From assembly GCA_016721925.1 (NCBI GenBank), contig JADKHE010000012.1, positions 1 through 20,578 on the forward strand: a DNA stretch of 20,578 bases, in the 5' to 3' direction. The first letter of the stretch is position 1, and each line of letters opens with the position of its first letter. Under the pieces are notes generated by a model. That model saw nothing but the letters and a program-made list of their open reading frames with translations, did not search any database and was not told the DNA's origin. A program made the translations under genes and the position numbers. The stretch is from Candidatus Skiveiella danica (GTDB lineage: Bacteria > Pseudomonadota > Gammaproteobacteria > Burkholderiales > Burkholderiaceae_C). This document shows, one piece after another, positions 1 to 8,253 of this stretch.

Positions 1-44
1 AAGTGATCCACGCGAGCATGGGGTGATGGGGGCGCGCGCCCGCT

Positions 45-69
45 GACTCACGCCGGTACGGCGTGCGTC
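45..69. terminator. hairpin downstream of the CBS-domain gene
   Basis: Seen: arms GACTCACGCC and GGCGTGCGTC pair over 10 positions with one mismatch around the loop GGTAC. The hairpin lies 13 nt beyond the stop codon of the minus-strand CBS gene. There is no clear U tract on either side, so it may act as a transcription-end or 3'-protecting hairpin rather than a classical intrinsic terminator. The rest of 1-81 shows no gene. Confidence 0.35.
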
Positions 70-81
70 AAGGGCCTGGAA

Positions 82-552
82 TCAGGGAAGGTTGGGTTCG
101 GACTTGCCGTCCGACTCGTCGGCTGGCCAGTCGTGGATGTAGGCCTTGAGCATCTTGTTCTCGAAACTCTGGCTTTCGACGACGAACTTGGCCACGTCGT
201 AGAAGCTGATCACGCCCATCAGCATCTTCTTGTCCATCACCGGCATGTAGCGGGCGTGGCGCTCCAGCATCATGCGGCGCACCTCGTCAATCTCGGTCTC
301 CGTGGTGCAGGTCAGCGGGTGGTCGTCCATCGACGAGCGAACCTGTGTGGTGCCCAGCGTGCCGCCGTTCTTCACGATGGACTGGATGACTTCGCGGAAG
401 GTGAGCATGCCGACCAGTTCGCCGTGCTCCATGACCACCAGCGAGCCGATGTCCTTCTCGGCCATGATGTCCACTGCGCGCGCCAGCGGCTCGTCGGGGG
501 TGACGGTGAACAGGGTGTTGCCCTTGACGCGAAGGATGCCGCTGACTTTCAT
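82..552 (-). CDS. CBS domain-containing protein
   Basis: A 156-residue protein made almost entirely of a CBS-domain pair, roughly residues 13-62 and 73-126. Visible CBS hallmarks are DIGSLVVMEHGELVGMLTFREV in the first domain (residues 34-55, in part) and RYMPVMDKKMLMGVISFYDV in the second (101-120). Such stand-alone pairs usually bind adenine nucleotides and act as cytosolic energy or redox sensors; the ligand here is not predictable. The start was chosen at the ATG at 552 because GGAG lies just upstream and homology begins there. A much longer minus-strand reading frame continues upstream, but that part is antisense to metY. It is divergent from metY with a 102-bp spacer. Confidence 0.9.
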   Translation of the reverse strand: MKVSGILRVKGNTLFTVTPDEPLARAVDIMAEKDIGSLVVMEHGELVGMLTFREVIQSIVKNGGTLGTTQVRSSMDDHPLTCTTETEIDEVRRMMLERHARYMPVMDKKMLMGVISFYDVAKFVVESQSFENKMLKAYIHDWPADESDGKSEPNLP

Positions 553-592
553 GGTGATCTCCTGTGTCGCCGCTGTGGCGTGTCTGCGAAAG

Positions 593-621
593 AATATAGC
601 CCACAATTGCCCCAAAAAACA
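593..621 (-). promoter_or_regulatory. candidate sigma-70-like promoter for the CBS-domain gene
   Basis: On the minus strand a TATATT -10 element (593-598) lies 17 bp from a weak TGTTTT -35 element (616-621), inside the AT-richer 102-bp spacer between the divergent CBS gene and metY. The predicted leader would be about 30-35 nt. The -35 match is poor, so this is tentative. I found no convincing plus-strand promoter for metY in the same spacer. Confidence 0.3.
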
Positions 622-654
622 CATTCGCCACCACAGAACCTTCTGGAGACCCGC

Positions 655-1965
655 ATGCCCGGCTATTCCGACCCCGGCTTCGACACCCTGGCGCTGCACG
701 CCGGTGCCGCCCCGGACCCCGCCACCGGCGCTCGCGCCGTGCCGATTCACCTGACCACCTCGTTCGTCTTCGAGTCCAGCGACCACGCGGCGGCCCTGTT
801 CAACCTGGAGCGCGCCGGCCACGTCTACAGCCGCATCAGCAACCCCACCAACGCGGTGTTCGAGCAGCGCATGGCGGCGCTGGAAGGCGGCATCGGCGCG
901 ATCGCCACCGCCAGCGGCCAGGCGGCGCTGCACCTGTCGATTGCCACGCTCATGGGCGCCGGATCGCACATCGTGGCCAGCACGGCCCTTTATGGCGGCT
1001 CTCAGAACCTGCTGCACTACACGCTGCGCCGCTTCGGCATCGACACCACCTTCGTCAAGCCTCGCGACATCGACGGCTGGCGCGCCGCCGTGCGACCGAA
1101 CACCAAGCTGTTCTTTGGCGAAACCGTCGGTAACCCGGGCCTGGACGTGCTCGACATCCCCACCGTCAGTGCCATTGCGCACGAGGCCGGCGTGCCGCTG
1201 CTGGTGGACTCCACCCTCACCTCGCCCTGGCTGATCAAGCCCTTCGAGCATGGCGCGGACCTGGTCTACCACTCGGCCACCAAGTTCCTGTCGGGCCACG
1301 GCACGGTGATCGGCGGCGTGGTGGTCGATGGCGGCAGCTTCGACTGGGAAGGCCCGCGCTCGGCCGGCAAGTTCGCCGAGCTGACCGAGGCCTACGAGGG
1401 CTTCCACAACATGGTGTTCACCGAGGAAAGCACCGTCGGCGCCTTCCTGCTGCGCGCGCGCCGCGAGGGCCTGCGCGATTTCGGCGCCTGCATGAGCCCA
1501 CACACCGCCTGGCTGATCCTGCAGGGCATCGAGACCCTGCCGCTGCGCATGGCGCGGCACATGAGCAACACGCAGAAGGTGGTGGAATTCCTGGCCGGCC
1601 AGTCCTTCGTCAGCCGCGTCGGCCACCCGATGCTGGAGAGCCACCCCAGCCATGCGCTGGCGCAACAGCTGCTGCCGCGCGGCGCGGGCTCGGTGTTCAG
1701 CTTCGACCTCAAGGGCAATCGCGAACAGGGCAAGAAGTTCATCGAAACGCTCAAAGTCTTCAGCCACCTGGCCAACGTGGGCGACTGCCGCTCGCTGGTG
1801 ATCCACCCCGCCAGCACCACGCACTTCCGCATGAGCGACGAGGCGCTGGCGGGTGCCGGCATCAGCCAGGGCACGATCCGCCTGTCGATCGGGCTGGAAG
1901 ATGCCGACGATCTGATCGACGACCTCAAGCGCGCGCTCAAGGCCGCGGAAAAGGCAGGTGCATGA
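655..1965 (+). CDS. metY: O-acetylhomoserine sulfhydrylase (aminocarboxypropyltransferase), MetY type
   Basis: A 436-residue Cys/Met-metabolism PLP enzyme that makes homocysteine (or methionine) from O-acyl-homoserine and sulfide in the cytoplasm. The PLP-binding lysine is Lys210 in VYHSATKFLSGHG, with the cofactor aspartate at Asp185 (LLVDSTLTSPWL). The substrate/cofactor motifs GHVYSRISNPT (56-65) and the ALYGGSQNLL loop (111-120) are intact. Length and the FVFESSDHAAALFNLE stretch fit the MetY branch better than MetZ/MetB. The start is the ATG at 655, with GGAG a few bases upstream (643-648). The frame is clean throughout. The stop overlaps the next gene by 4 nt (ATGA), suggesting translational coupling. 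No SAM riboswitch could be placed in the 102-bp leader. Confidence 0.92.
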   Translation: MPGYSDPGFDTLALHAGAAPDPATGARAVPIHLTTSFVFESSDHAAALFNLERAGHVYSRISNPTNAVFEQRMAALEGGIGAIATASGQAALHLSIATLMGAGSHIVASTALYGGSQNLLHYTLRRFGIDTTFVKPRDIDGWRAAVRPNTKLFFGETVGNPGLDVLDIPTVSAIAHEAGVPLLVDSTLTSPWLIKPFEHGADLVYHSATKFLSGHGTVIGGVVVDGGSFDWEGPRSAGKFAELTEAYEGFHNMVFTEESTVGAFLLRARREGLRDFGACMSPHTAWLILQGIETLPLRMARHMSNTQKVVEFLAGQSFVSRVGHPMLESHPSHALAQQLLPRGAGSVFSFDLKGNREQGKKFIETLKVFSHLANVGDCRSLVIHPASTTHFRMSDEALAGAGISQGTIRLSIGLEDADDLIDDLKRALKAAEKAGA

Positions 1966-2783
1966 TGCTCATTCAGGTCAACGGCGCACCCACCTATTGC
2001 TACACCGGCGGCAAGCCCTTCGACGCCGCCAAGCCCACCGTGGTTTTCATCCACGGCGTGCTCCACGACCACAGCGTGTGGATCCTGCAAAGTCGCTACC
2101 TCGCAAACCACGGTTTCAACGTGCTCGCGGTGGACCTGCCGGGCCACTGCCGAAGCGGCGGCGAGGCGCCCTCGTCCGTCGAGGAGGCGGCCGACTTCAT
2201 CGGCGCGCTGCTCGATGCGGCCGGCGTACAGCAGGCGACGCTGGTCGGCCACAGCTGGGGCTCGCTCATTGCGCTGGAAGCCGCCGCGCGCCTCAAAGAG
2301 CGCGTCACGCGTCTGGCGCTGGTGGGCACGGCGTTTCCGATGAAAGTCTCGCCCGCGCTGATCGAGGCCTCGCTGAACGACCCGATGAAGGCGCTGACCA
2401 TGGTCAACGTGTTTTCACGTTCCACGCTGTGTGCGCCGCCCTCGGCGCTGGGCCCGGGCACCTGGGTCTTCGGCGCAAGCTTGGCACTGGGCCGGCGGGT
2501 GCTGGCCAGCAACCCGGCGGTGAACCTGTTCCACCGCGGCTTCGTGGCCTGCGACCGCTACGCCAACGGCGAGGTGGCCATCACCCAGATCACCTGCCCG
2601 GTGCTTTTCCTGCTCGGAGGCGTGGACCAGATGACCCCGCCCAAGGCCGCGCAAGGCCTGATCAGCAAGGCAAGGGAAGCGGGCAAGGCGGTGAAGGTGG
2701 AGACCCTGCCGGTCGGCCATCACCAGATGACCGAGACGCCGGACGAGACGCTGGCGGCACTGCAGGGGTTCCTGAAGGGCTGA
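1962..2783 (+). CDS. alpha/beta fold hydrolase
   Basis: A 273-residue cytosolic alpha/beta hydrolase with a complete apparent triad: nucleophile Ser98 in GHSWG (96-100), acid Asp222 in LLGGVDQMTP, and His253 in PVGHHQM. The oxyanion-hole HG is at 31-32 (VVFIHGVLHDHSVW). No signal peptide is visible. It is much shorter than homoserine acetyltransferase MetX and lacks its features, so it is not the acyl donor enzyme. The ATG overlaps the metY stop by 4 nt (a second ATG follows at 1965), so the two are probably translated together. A role in sulfur-amino-acid metabolism is only inferred from this coupling; the substrate is unknown. Confidence 0.88.
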   Translation: MMLIQVNGAPTYCYTGGKPFDAAKPTVVFIHGVLHDHSVWILQSRYLANHGFNVLAVDLPGHCRSGGEAPSSVEEAADFIGALLDAAGVQQATLVGHSWGSLIALEAAARLKERVTRLALVGTAFPMKVSPALIEASLNDPMKALTMVNVFSRSTLCAPPSALGPGTWVFGASLALGRRVLASNPAVNLFHRGFVACDRYANGEVAITQITCPVLFLLGGVDQMTPPKAAQGLISKAREAGKAVKVETLPVGHHQMTETPDETLAALQGFLKG

Positions 2784-2816
2784 CGCCGGCGCGGGCACTG
2801 TGCCCCGGCGCGGGAG

Positions 2817-2845
2817 GGCGCGTCCGGCCGCCTCGGCCGGGCGCC
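2817..2845. terminator. GC-rich hairpin between convergent genes
   Basis: GGCGC-GT-CCGGCC pairs with GGCCGG-GCGCC around a 5-nt loop, giving 11 base pairs with a 2-nt bulge. It lies in the 78-bp space between the convergent hydrolase and YihY/BrkB genes. A weaker GGGCA/TGCCC hairpin precedes it. No T tract is present, so it could serve as a bidirectional 3' hairpin rather than a strict intrinsic terminator. Confidence 0.45.
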
Positions 2846-2861
2846 TCAATGACTATGGTTT

Positions 2862-4055
2862 CTACAGCAACTCACGGCCGTTCAGCGCTGGGATTCGGCT
2901 GTTTTCCCTGAATTTCTCGACCATCGGATCGGGCGCGAGCAACAAGGCATCGATCAGCGGGGTTGCGGCGGTCTTTTCCAGATCGACCAGCAGCACGTCA
3001 CGGCCGTCCTCCAGCTGGCCGACCCAGTCCAGCGCGAGCAGGGTGTCGATGACCGGCTCCAGTTGCAGACTATCGACCTTCAGCCGATGCGCCAGGTCGG
3101 CCACGTTCAGCCCTTTGGCCGGCGTGCCCCGGGCTGCATCGAGCATCTGGATCGCCTCGACGGCGAGCTGGAAACGCCAGCCGGGCGTGCCGCCGCGGCG
3201 CTGCACGCCCGCCAGCAGGCTGGGCAGGTAGGCCGCGATCACCGCGCCCAGCAGGACCACGATCCAGACGATGTACACCCACAGCAGCAGGATCGGCACG
3301 GCCGCGAAGGCTCCGTAGATCGCCGACATGCCGGGCAGCAGCGCGAGATAGAGCGCCAGCCCCTTCTTGGCCAGTTCCAGCCCGATCGCCACGAACACGC
3401 CGCCGGCCACCGCGTGGCCCCAGCGCACCCAGGTGTTGGGCACATAGCGGAACAAGGCGGCCATGCCCGACGCGACAAGGGCAAACTCCATGAGATCGAG
3501 CACGAACCGCAGCGCCGAGGGCATCGCACTGACCAGCCCGCGAGAGGCTGAAGCCGCGTAGGAGCCCGTGGCCAGCAGCGCCGCCAGGGCCAGCGGCCCC
3601 AGCGTCAGCACGGCCCAGTACATGAGCACCCGCTGGGCCAGCGGACGCGCGCGGCGCACGCGCCAGATGCCGTTGAGCGTGCGGTCAATGGTGAGGATCA
3701 ACGACAGCGCCGTGACCAGCAGGAAGGCGAAGCCGAACATGCCGACCCGGCTGGCCTTGGCTGAAAACTGGTTGAGATAGCCCATGACCTGGCGCGCGAT
3801 GGCATCGGGGAACAGGCTGTCCGAGAGCCACTGCTGCAGCACGCCTTGCAGTTTGTTGAAGGCGGGAAATGCAGAGAACACCGCCAGCAGCACCGTGAAC
3901 AGAGGCACCAGCGAAATCACGGTCGTGAAGGTGAGGCTGCTGGCCGTCAGCGCCAGGTGATCCTCTCGAAAGCGGTCGCGCAGCGTGCGCGCGGTTTCCA
4001 GCCACGGAAAGTGCCGCAGGGCCCGCACGGTTTGCCGCCATTCCTGATTCGTCAT
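2862..4055 (-). CDS. YihY/virulence factor BrkB family membrane protein
   Basis: A 397-residue inner-membrane protein of the YihY/BrkB family (formerly called RNase BN). About six hydrophobic helices are visible near residues 38-62, 104-124, 143-168, 182-204, 213-240 and 245-281. The soluble C-terminal ~115 residues look like a winged-helix-type domain (NVADLAHRLKVDSLQLEPV onward), a common extension in betaproteobacteria. Family function is uncertain; transport has been suggested. The start is the ATG at 4055; only weak ribosome-binding sequence precedes it. It is divergent from the DUF2069 gene with just 21 bp between start codons, so at least one of the two genes must have its promoter elements inside the other gene. 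Confidence 0.88.
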   Translation of the reverse strand: MTNQEWRQTVRALRHFPWLETARTLRDRFREDHLALTASSLTFTTVISLVPLFTVLLAVFSAFPAFNKLQGVLQQWLSDSLFPDAIARQVMGYLNQFSAKASRVGMFGFAFLLVTALSLILTIDRTLNGIWRVRRARPLAQRVLMYWAVLTLGPLALAALLATGSYAASASRGLVSAMPSALRFVLDLMEFALVASGMAALFRYVPNTWVRWGHAVAGGVFVAIGLELAKKGLALYLALLPGMSAIYGAFAAVPILLLWVYIVWIVVLLGAVIAAYLPSLLAGVQRRGGTPGWRFQLAVEAIQMLDAARGTPAKGLNVADLAHRLKVDSLQLEPVIDTLLALDWVGQLEDGRDVLLVDLEKTAATPLIDALLLAPDPMVEKFRENSRIPALNGRELL

Positions 4056-4076
4056 GGCCGCTATGATGCCATTGCC

Positions 4077-4481
4077 ATGAACCCTGTTGACCCTTCCGTC
4101 CGCGCCACGCGCACCCTGGCCGTAACCAGCCTGCTGGCGCTGATCGTGCTCGCCCTGGCCTGGGAACTGTGGCTGGCGCCCTTGCGTCCGGGCGGCTCCT
4201 GGCTGGCGCTGAAGGCATTGCCGCTGTGCCTACCCCTGGCGGGCCTGCTGAAGAACCGCATGTACACCTACCGCTGGCTCAGTCTGGTGGTGTGGCTGTA
4301 TTTCATCGAAGGCGTGGTGCGCGCATGGAGCGATCCGCCGCCCGGCAACTGGCTCGCCCTGCTGGAAATCGCCCTGTGCCTGGCCATCTTTGCCGCGTGC
4401 GCGCTGCACGTGCGCCTGCGCTTTCGCAACGCGAAGGCCCTTGCGGCCGCCGCCGCTGCACCGACCGGCGCACCGCCATGA
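4077..4481 (+). CDS. DUF2069 domain-containing inner-membrane protein
   Basis: A 134-residue protein with about four hydrophobic segments (near 11-33, 42-57, 67-82 and 92-110) and the typical DUF2069 stretch LLKNRMYTYRWLSLVVWLYF (residues ~58-77) followed by EGVVRAWSDP. Length matches the family. The biochemical role of DUF2069 proteins is not known. The Ala-rich tail after residue 117 looks disordered. The start is the ATG at 4077. The stop overlaps the start of the FAD oxidase gene by 4 nt (ATGA), so the two are probably co-translated. Confidence 0.87.
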   Translation: MNPVDPSVRATRTLAVTSLLALIVLALAWELWLAPLRPGGSWLALKALPLCLPLAGLLKNRMYTYRWLSLVVWLYFIEGVVRAWSDPPPGNWLALLEIALCLAIFAACALHVRLRFRNAKALAAAAAAPTGAPP

Positions 4482-5905
4482 GCGCCCTGCTGGACGAGTT
4501 GCGCCATATCACCGGCGCCGCCCATGTGTTCACCGACGGCGATCTCAGCGCTTTCACCCAGGACTGGCGCAGGCGAGCGCACGGCAAGGCCCTGGCCGTG
4601 GTGCGCCCCGGCAGCACCGACGAGGTGGCCGCCATCGTGAAGACCTGCGCACGGCATCAGGCGGCCACCGGCGTGAGTCTGGTGCCGCAGGGCGGCAACA
4701 CCGGGCTGGCAGTGGGCTCGGTCCCGGACAGCAGCGGTCGGCAGGTGGTGCTGAGCCTGACCCGGCTGAACGCGGTGCGCGCCATCGACGCCGACAACCT
4801 GACCATCACCGTGGAGGCAGGCTGCGTGCTGCAGAACGTGCAGGAGGCTGCCGAAGCCGCCGGCTATCTGTTCCCGCTGAGCCTGGCGGCGGAGGGCAGT
4901 TGCACCCTCGGCGGCAACCTGGGCACCAACGCCGGCGGCACCCAGGTGGTGCGCTACGGCAATGCGCGCGAGCTGTGCCTCGGCCTGGAAGTGGTCACCG
5001 CACAGGGCGAGGTCTGGCACGGCCTGTCCGGCCTGCGCAAGGACAACACCGGCTACGACCTGCGCGACCTGTTCATCGGCAGCGAAGGCACGCTGGGCAT
5101 CATCACCGCGGCGACGATGAAGCTCTACCCCTTGCCGGCCGCACAGCTCACCGCGTGGGCCGCCGTTGCGTCCATGGAAGCCGCCGTGGCGCTGCTGGGA
5201 CTGGCCCACCATCATCTCGGTGCGGGCTTGACGGGTTTCGAGGTCATGGGCCACTTTGCGCTGAGCCTGGTGAACAAGCACTTCCCCCAGCTCAGCGTGC
5301 CGCTCTACTCGCAGGCGCCGCCTTTTTTCGTCCTGCTGGAGGTCTCCGACCACGAATCCGAAGCCCACGCCCGCGCCCTGTTCGAGCACCTTCTTGAAAG
5401 CGCGATGGAGCAGGCACTGGTCAGCGATGCGGTGGTGGCCGAGAGCCTGAACCAGGCACGGCACCTCTGGCACCTGCGCGAAAGCATTCCGCTGGCCCAG
5501 GCAGAGGAAGGCCTCAACATCAAGCACGACATCTCGATCCCGATCTCGCGCATCCCGGCGTTCGTGGAGCAGACCGACACCTTGCTGCAGCGCGAGATCC
5601 CCGGCGTGAGACTGGTCAATTTCGGACACCTCGGTGACGGCAATCTGCACTACAACGTCCAGGCCCCCGAGGAAAGCGATGCCCGTGTCTTCCTGAGCGA
5701 GCAGGAAGACCGTGTGAACACGCTGGTCTTCGATTCGGTGGCCCGCTTCGGCGGCTCGATTTCGGCCGAGCACGGCGTCGGCAGCCTGAAGGCCGATAAG
5801 TTGCCGCGCTACAAATCCGCGGTGGCGCTGGACCTGATGGGCGCCATCAAGCGGGCGCTGGACCCGCAGAACCTCATGAATCCGGGGCGGGTGCTCCGAG
5901 GTTGA
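4478..5905 (+). CDS. FAD-binding oxidoreductase (GlcD / D-2-hydroxyglutarate dehydrogenase type)
   Basis: A 475-residue flavoprotein with an N-terminal PCMH-type FAD-binding domain (about 38-176; VPQGGNTGLAVGS at 69-81 and GGNLGTNAGGTQVVRYG at 145-161) and a C-terminal FAD-oxidase domain. The latter carries NFGHLGDGNLHYN and SAEHGVGSLK, the metal/substrate-binding motifs of D-2-hydroxyacid dehydrogenases. It probably oxidises a D-2-hydroxy acid such as D-2-hydroxyglutarate or D-lactate; the exact substrate cannot be read from sequence. The frame is clean. The start ATG at 4478 overlaps the DUF2069 stop. It ends 69 bp before thyA. Confidence 0.9.
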   Translation: MSALLDELRHITGAAHVFTDGDLSAFTQDWRRRAHGKALAVVRPGSTDEVAAIVKTCARHQAATGVSLVPQGGNTGLAVGSVPDSSGRQVVLSLTRLNAVRAIDADNLTITVEAGCVLQNVQEAAEAAGYLFPLSLAAEGSCTLGGNLGTNAGGTQVVRYGNARELCLGLEVVTAQGEVWHGLSGLRKDNTGYDLRDLFIGSEGTLGIITAATMKLYPLPAAQLTAWAAVASMEAAVALLGLAHHHLGAGLTGFEVMGHFALSLVNKHFPQLSVPLYSQAPPFFVLLEVSDHESEAHARALFEHLLESAMEQALVSDAVVAESLNQARHLWHLRESIPLAQAEEGLNIKHDISIPISRIPAFVEQTDTLLQREIPGVRLVNFGHLGDGNLHYNVQAPEESDARVFLSEQEDRVNTLVFDSVARFGGSISAEHGVGSLKADKLPRYKSAVALDLMGAIKRALDPQNLMNPGRVLRG

Positions 5906-5974
5906 GCGACTAGAATTTTGTGCTCGCCACCGCCTGAAAAGCTTCGGGCCCCACCACTCAACCGGTCTCCATGC

Positions 5975-6833
5975 ATGAACCAGCCGTCCCCGTCCCCGCA
6001 CCCGCCGCGCCCGATCCGCTCGCAGTATGAAGACTTCGTGCGCCATGTGGACACGCACGGCGTGTTCAAGGCCGACCGCACGGGCACCGGCACCAAGAGC
6101 GTTTTCGGCTACCAGATGCGCTTCGACCTCAACGAGGGCTTTCCGCTGGTCACCACCAAGAAGGTTTTCCTGCGCGCCATCATCGTCGAGCTGCTGTGGT
6201 TCCTGCGCGGCGACTCCAACGTGAAATGGCTGCAGGAGCGCGGCTGCACGATCTGGGACGAGTGGGCCCGCCCGGACGGTGACCTCGGGCCGGTCTACGG
6301 GGTGCAATGGCGCAGCTGGCCCAAGCCCGATGGCGGGCACGTCGACCAGATCGCCGACGTCATCCGCACGCTCAGGACCAACCCCGATTCGCGCCGCATC
6401 ATCGTGAGCGCCTGGAACGTGGCCGAGCTCGACCAGATGGCGCTGATGCCCTGCCACGCCTTCTTCCAGTTCTACGTGGCACCGGCCACCGAACCGGGCG
6501 GCAAGGGAAGACTTAAGCTGCCAGCTCTACCAGCGCAGCGCCGACATCTTTCTGGGCGTGCCCTTCAACATCGCCAGCTACGCGCTGCTCACGCACATGG
6601 TGGCGCAGCAGTGCGACCTGGAGGTGGGCGACTTCATCTGGACCGGCGGCGACTGCCACATCTACAGCAACCACACCGAGCAGGTGCAAACGCAGCTGGC
6701 GCGCACGCCCTACCCCTACCCCACGCTGCATATCAAGCGCCGGCCCGATTCGATCTTCGACTACGAGTACGAAGACTTCGAGGTGCTCGAGTACACGCAC
6801 CACCCCGCCATCAAGGCGCCGGTGGCCGTCTGA
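5975..6833 (+). CDS. thyA: thymidylate synthase, frameshifted near 6515
   Basis: ThyA makes dTMP from dUMP with methylenetetrahydrofolate. The first frame (start ATG 5975) carries DRTGTGTKS (34-42), RRIIVSAWN (140-148) and the catalytic Cys160 in MPCHAFFQF. After PATEPGGKGRL the frame breaks. Homology resumes one base later with SCQLYQRSADIFLGVPFN, then GDFIWTGGDCHIYSNH, and runs to the TGA at 6831. Removing one A from the AA at 6515-6516 restores a 285-residue enzyme of normal length. A single homopolymer insertion in an important gene, beside an intact folA, suggests sequence error rather than a true null. The permease and folA follow on the same strand. Confidence 0.9.
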
Positions 6834-6846
6834 ACAAAGTTCCAAC

Positions 6847-7732
6847 GTGATCACCCGCCGGCAACTGGGCGCGCTGGTGGCGCTCACGCTGATGTGGGGC
6901 GTCAACTGGCCGATGATGAAGCTCTCGCTGCGCGAGCTCACGCCGATGTATTTCCGCGCCATCACCATGACCGGCGGCGCGCTCTGGCTCTACCTGTTCT
7001 ACCGCGCGCGCGGCATCCGCATGGCCCCGCAGGGCGCGGAATGGCGCGCCGTGGCGCTGCTGGGACTGCCCAACATGCTGGGTTGGCACGTGATGTCGAT
7101 CTTCGGCGTGAAGGCGCTGGCCTCGGGGCGCGCCGCGATCCTCGGGTTCACCATGCCGATCTGGACGGTGCTGATCGGCGTGGGCCTGCTGGGCGAGCGG
7201 CTGACCGGTCGTGTGGCGTTTGCGGCCAGCGCCGTGGCGTTGGCGATCGGGCTGCTGGTGTCCGACGAGTTGCGGGCGCTGGCCGGGCGCCCGGTGGGCG
7301 TGTTTCTGGATGGGCGGCGCCGCGGTGAGCTGGGCCATCGGCACGCTGATGATGCGGCGCACCCGGCACACCCTGCCGGTGGAGGCGCTCACCGTGTGGA
7401 TGATGATCGGCTCGGCCGCGTGCATCTGGATCATCGCCGCGGCCACCGAGCCGCTGCCGACGCTGCGTTTCACGCCGGCGATGTGGGCCAGCCTGGCCTA
7501 TGGCGTGCTGATCAACTACGGTTTTGCCCAGATCATCTGGTTCGGCCTGGCGCGCAATCTGCCGCCCGCCACCAGCGCGATGAGCATCATGGCGGTGCCG
7601 ATGATCGGCACCCTGAGCGCGCCCCTGATCGTGGGCGAGTGGCCGCGCTGGCAGGATGGCGTGGCCATGGTGTGCGTGATGGCCGCCATCGCCGCCGTGC
7701 TGTTGCCCCCGCGCGGCCGGGCACAATCCTGA
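6847..7732 (+). CDS. EamA/DMT-superfamily permease, frameshifted near 7308
   Basis: An inner-membrane transporter-like protein of about 295 residues with two EamA repeats and roughly ten hydrophobic helices. The first frame (GTG start at 6847, 13 bp after thyA) covers the N-terminal half, with LTLMWGVNWPMMKLSL and LGFTMPIWTVLIGVGLLGE. After GRPVGVFL the frame breaks. The second frame continues with MGGAAVSWAIGTLMMRR, GVLINYGFAQIIWFGLAR and PMIGTLSAPLIVGEWP. Removing one G of the GG at 7308-7309 joins them. The substrate is unknown; placement between thyA and folA hints at, but does not prove, a nucleoside or folate link. folA starts one base after its stop. Confidence 0.85.
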
Positions 7733-7733
7733 C

Positions 7734-8252
7734 ATGCCCATCGACACCCGCCTTCACCTGATCTTTGCCCGCGCCGCCAACGGCGTGATCGGCCGAGACG
7801 GACATTTGCCCTGGCACCTGCCCGAAGACCTGGCCCATTTCAAGCGCACCACGCTGGGCTGCCCCGTCATCATGGGCCGCAAGACCTGGGATTCGCTGCC
7901 GCCGAAGTTTCGTCCGCTGCCGGGCCGCCTCAACATCGTCATCACCCGCCAGAGCGAGTGGCAGGCCGCGGGCGCGCAACGCGCCGGTTCCCTGGACGAG
8001 GCACTGCGCCACTGCCCGGCCGGCGGCGACGCCTGGATCATCGGGGGGGCGGAAATCTACGCCCAGACACTGCCGCTGGCGAGCACCGCCGTGGTCACCG
8101 ACATCGAGGCCTCCTTCGAAGGCGACGCCTTTGCGCCACAATTCGGCCCCGACTGGGTTGAAACCGGGCGCGAGCGCCATCTCTCGGCCACGGGACTGGC
8201 GTTCAGCTTCGTCACCTACCAGCACCACTCACCGCACGCACAGGAAACTTGA
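7734..8252 (+). CDS. folA: dihydrofolate reductase
   Basis: A 172-residue DHFR that regenerates tetrahydrofolate consumed by ThyA. Diagnostic features are NGVIGRDGHLPWHLPEDL (residues 16-33; Asp32 aligns with the catalytic acid), PVIMGRKTWDSLP (44-56), LPGRLNIVITR and the cofactor motif WIIGGAEIY. The frame is clean. Its ATG lies one base after the permease stop. The pairing with thyA upstream makes a folate/dTMP operon. Confidence 0.95.
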   Translation: MPIDTRLHLIFARAANGVIGRDGHLPWHLPEDLAHFKRTTLGCPVIMGRKTWDSLPPKFRPLPGRLNIVITRQSEWQAAGAQRAGSLDEALRHCPAGGDAWIIGGAEIYAQTLPLASTAVVTDIEASFEGDAFAPQFGPDWVETGRERHLSATGLAFSFVTYQHHSPHAQET

Positions 8253-8253
8253 C

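Noticed and set aside
133..654. Plus-strand extension of metY upstream of 655
   Set aside because: It is antisense to the CBS gene. MetY homology begins at the ATG at 655, which has its own ribosome-binding site.
552..1824. Long minus-strand frame extending the CBS protein to 580 residues
   Set aside because: The added 424 residues are antisense to metY, rich in Ala/Gly/His/Arg with no domain. The CBS homology and ribosome-binding site start at 552.
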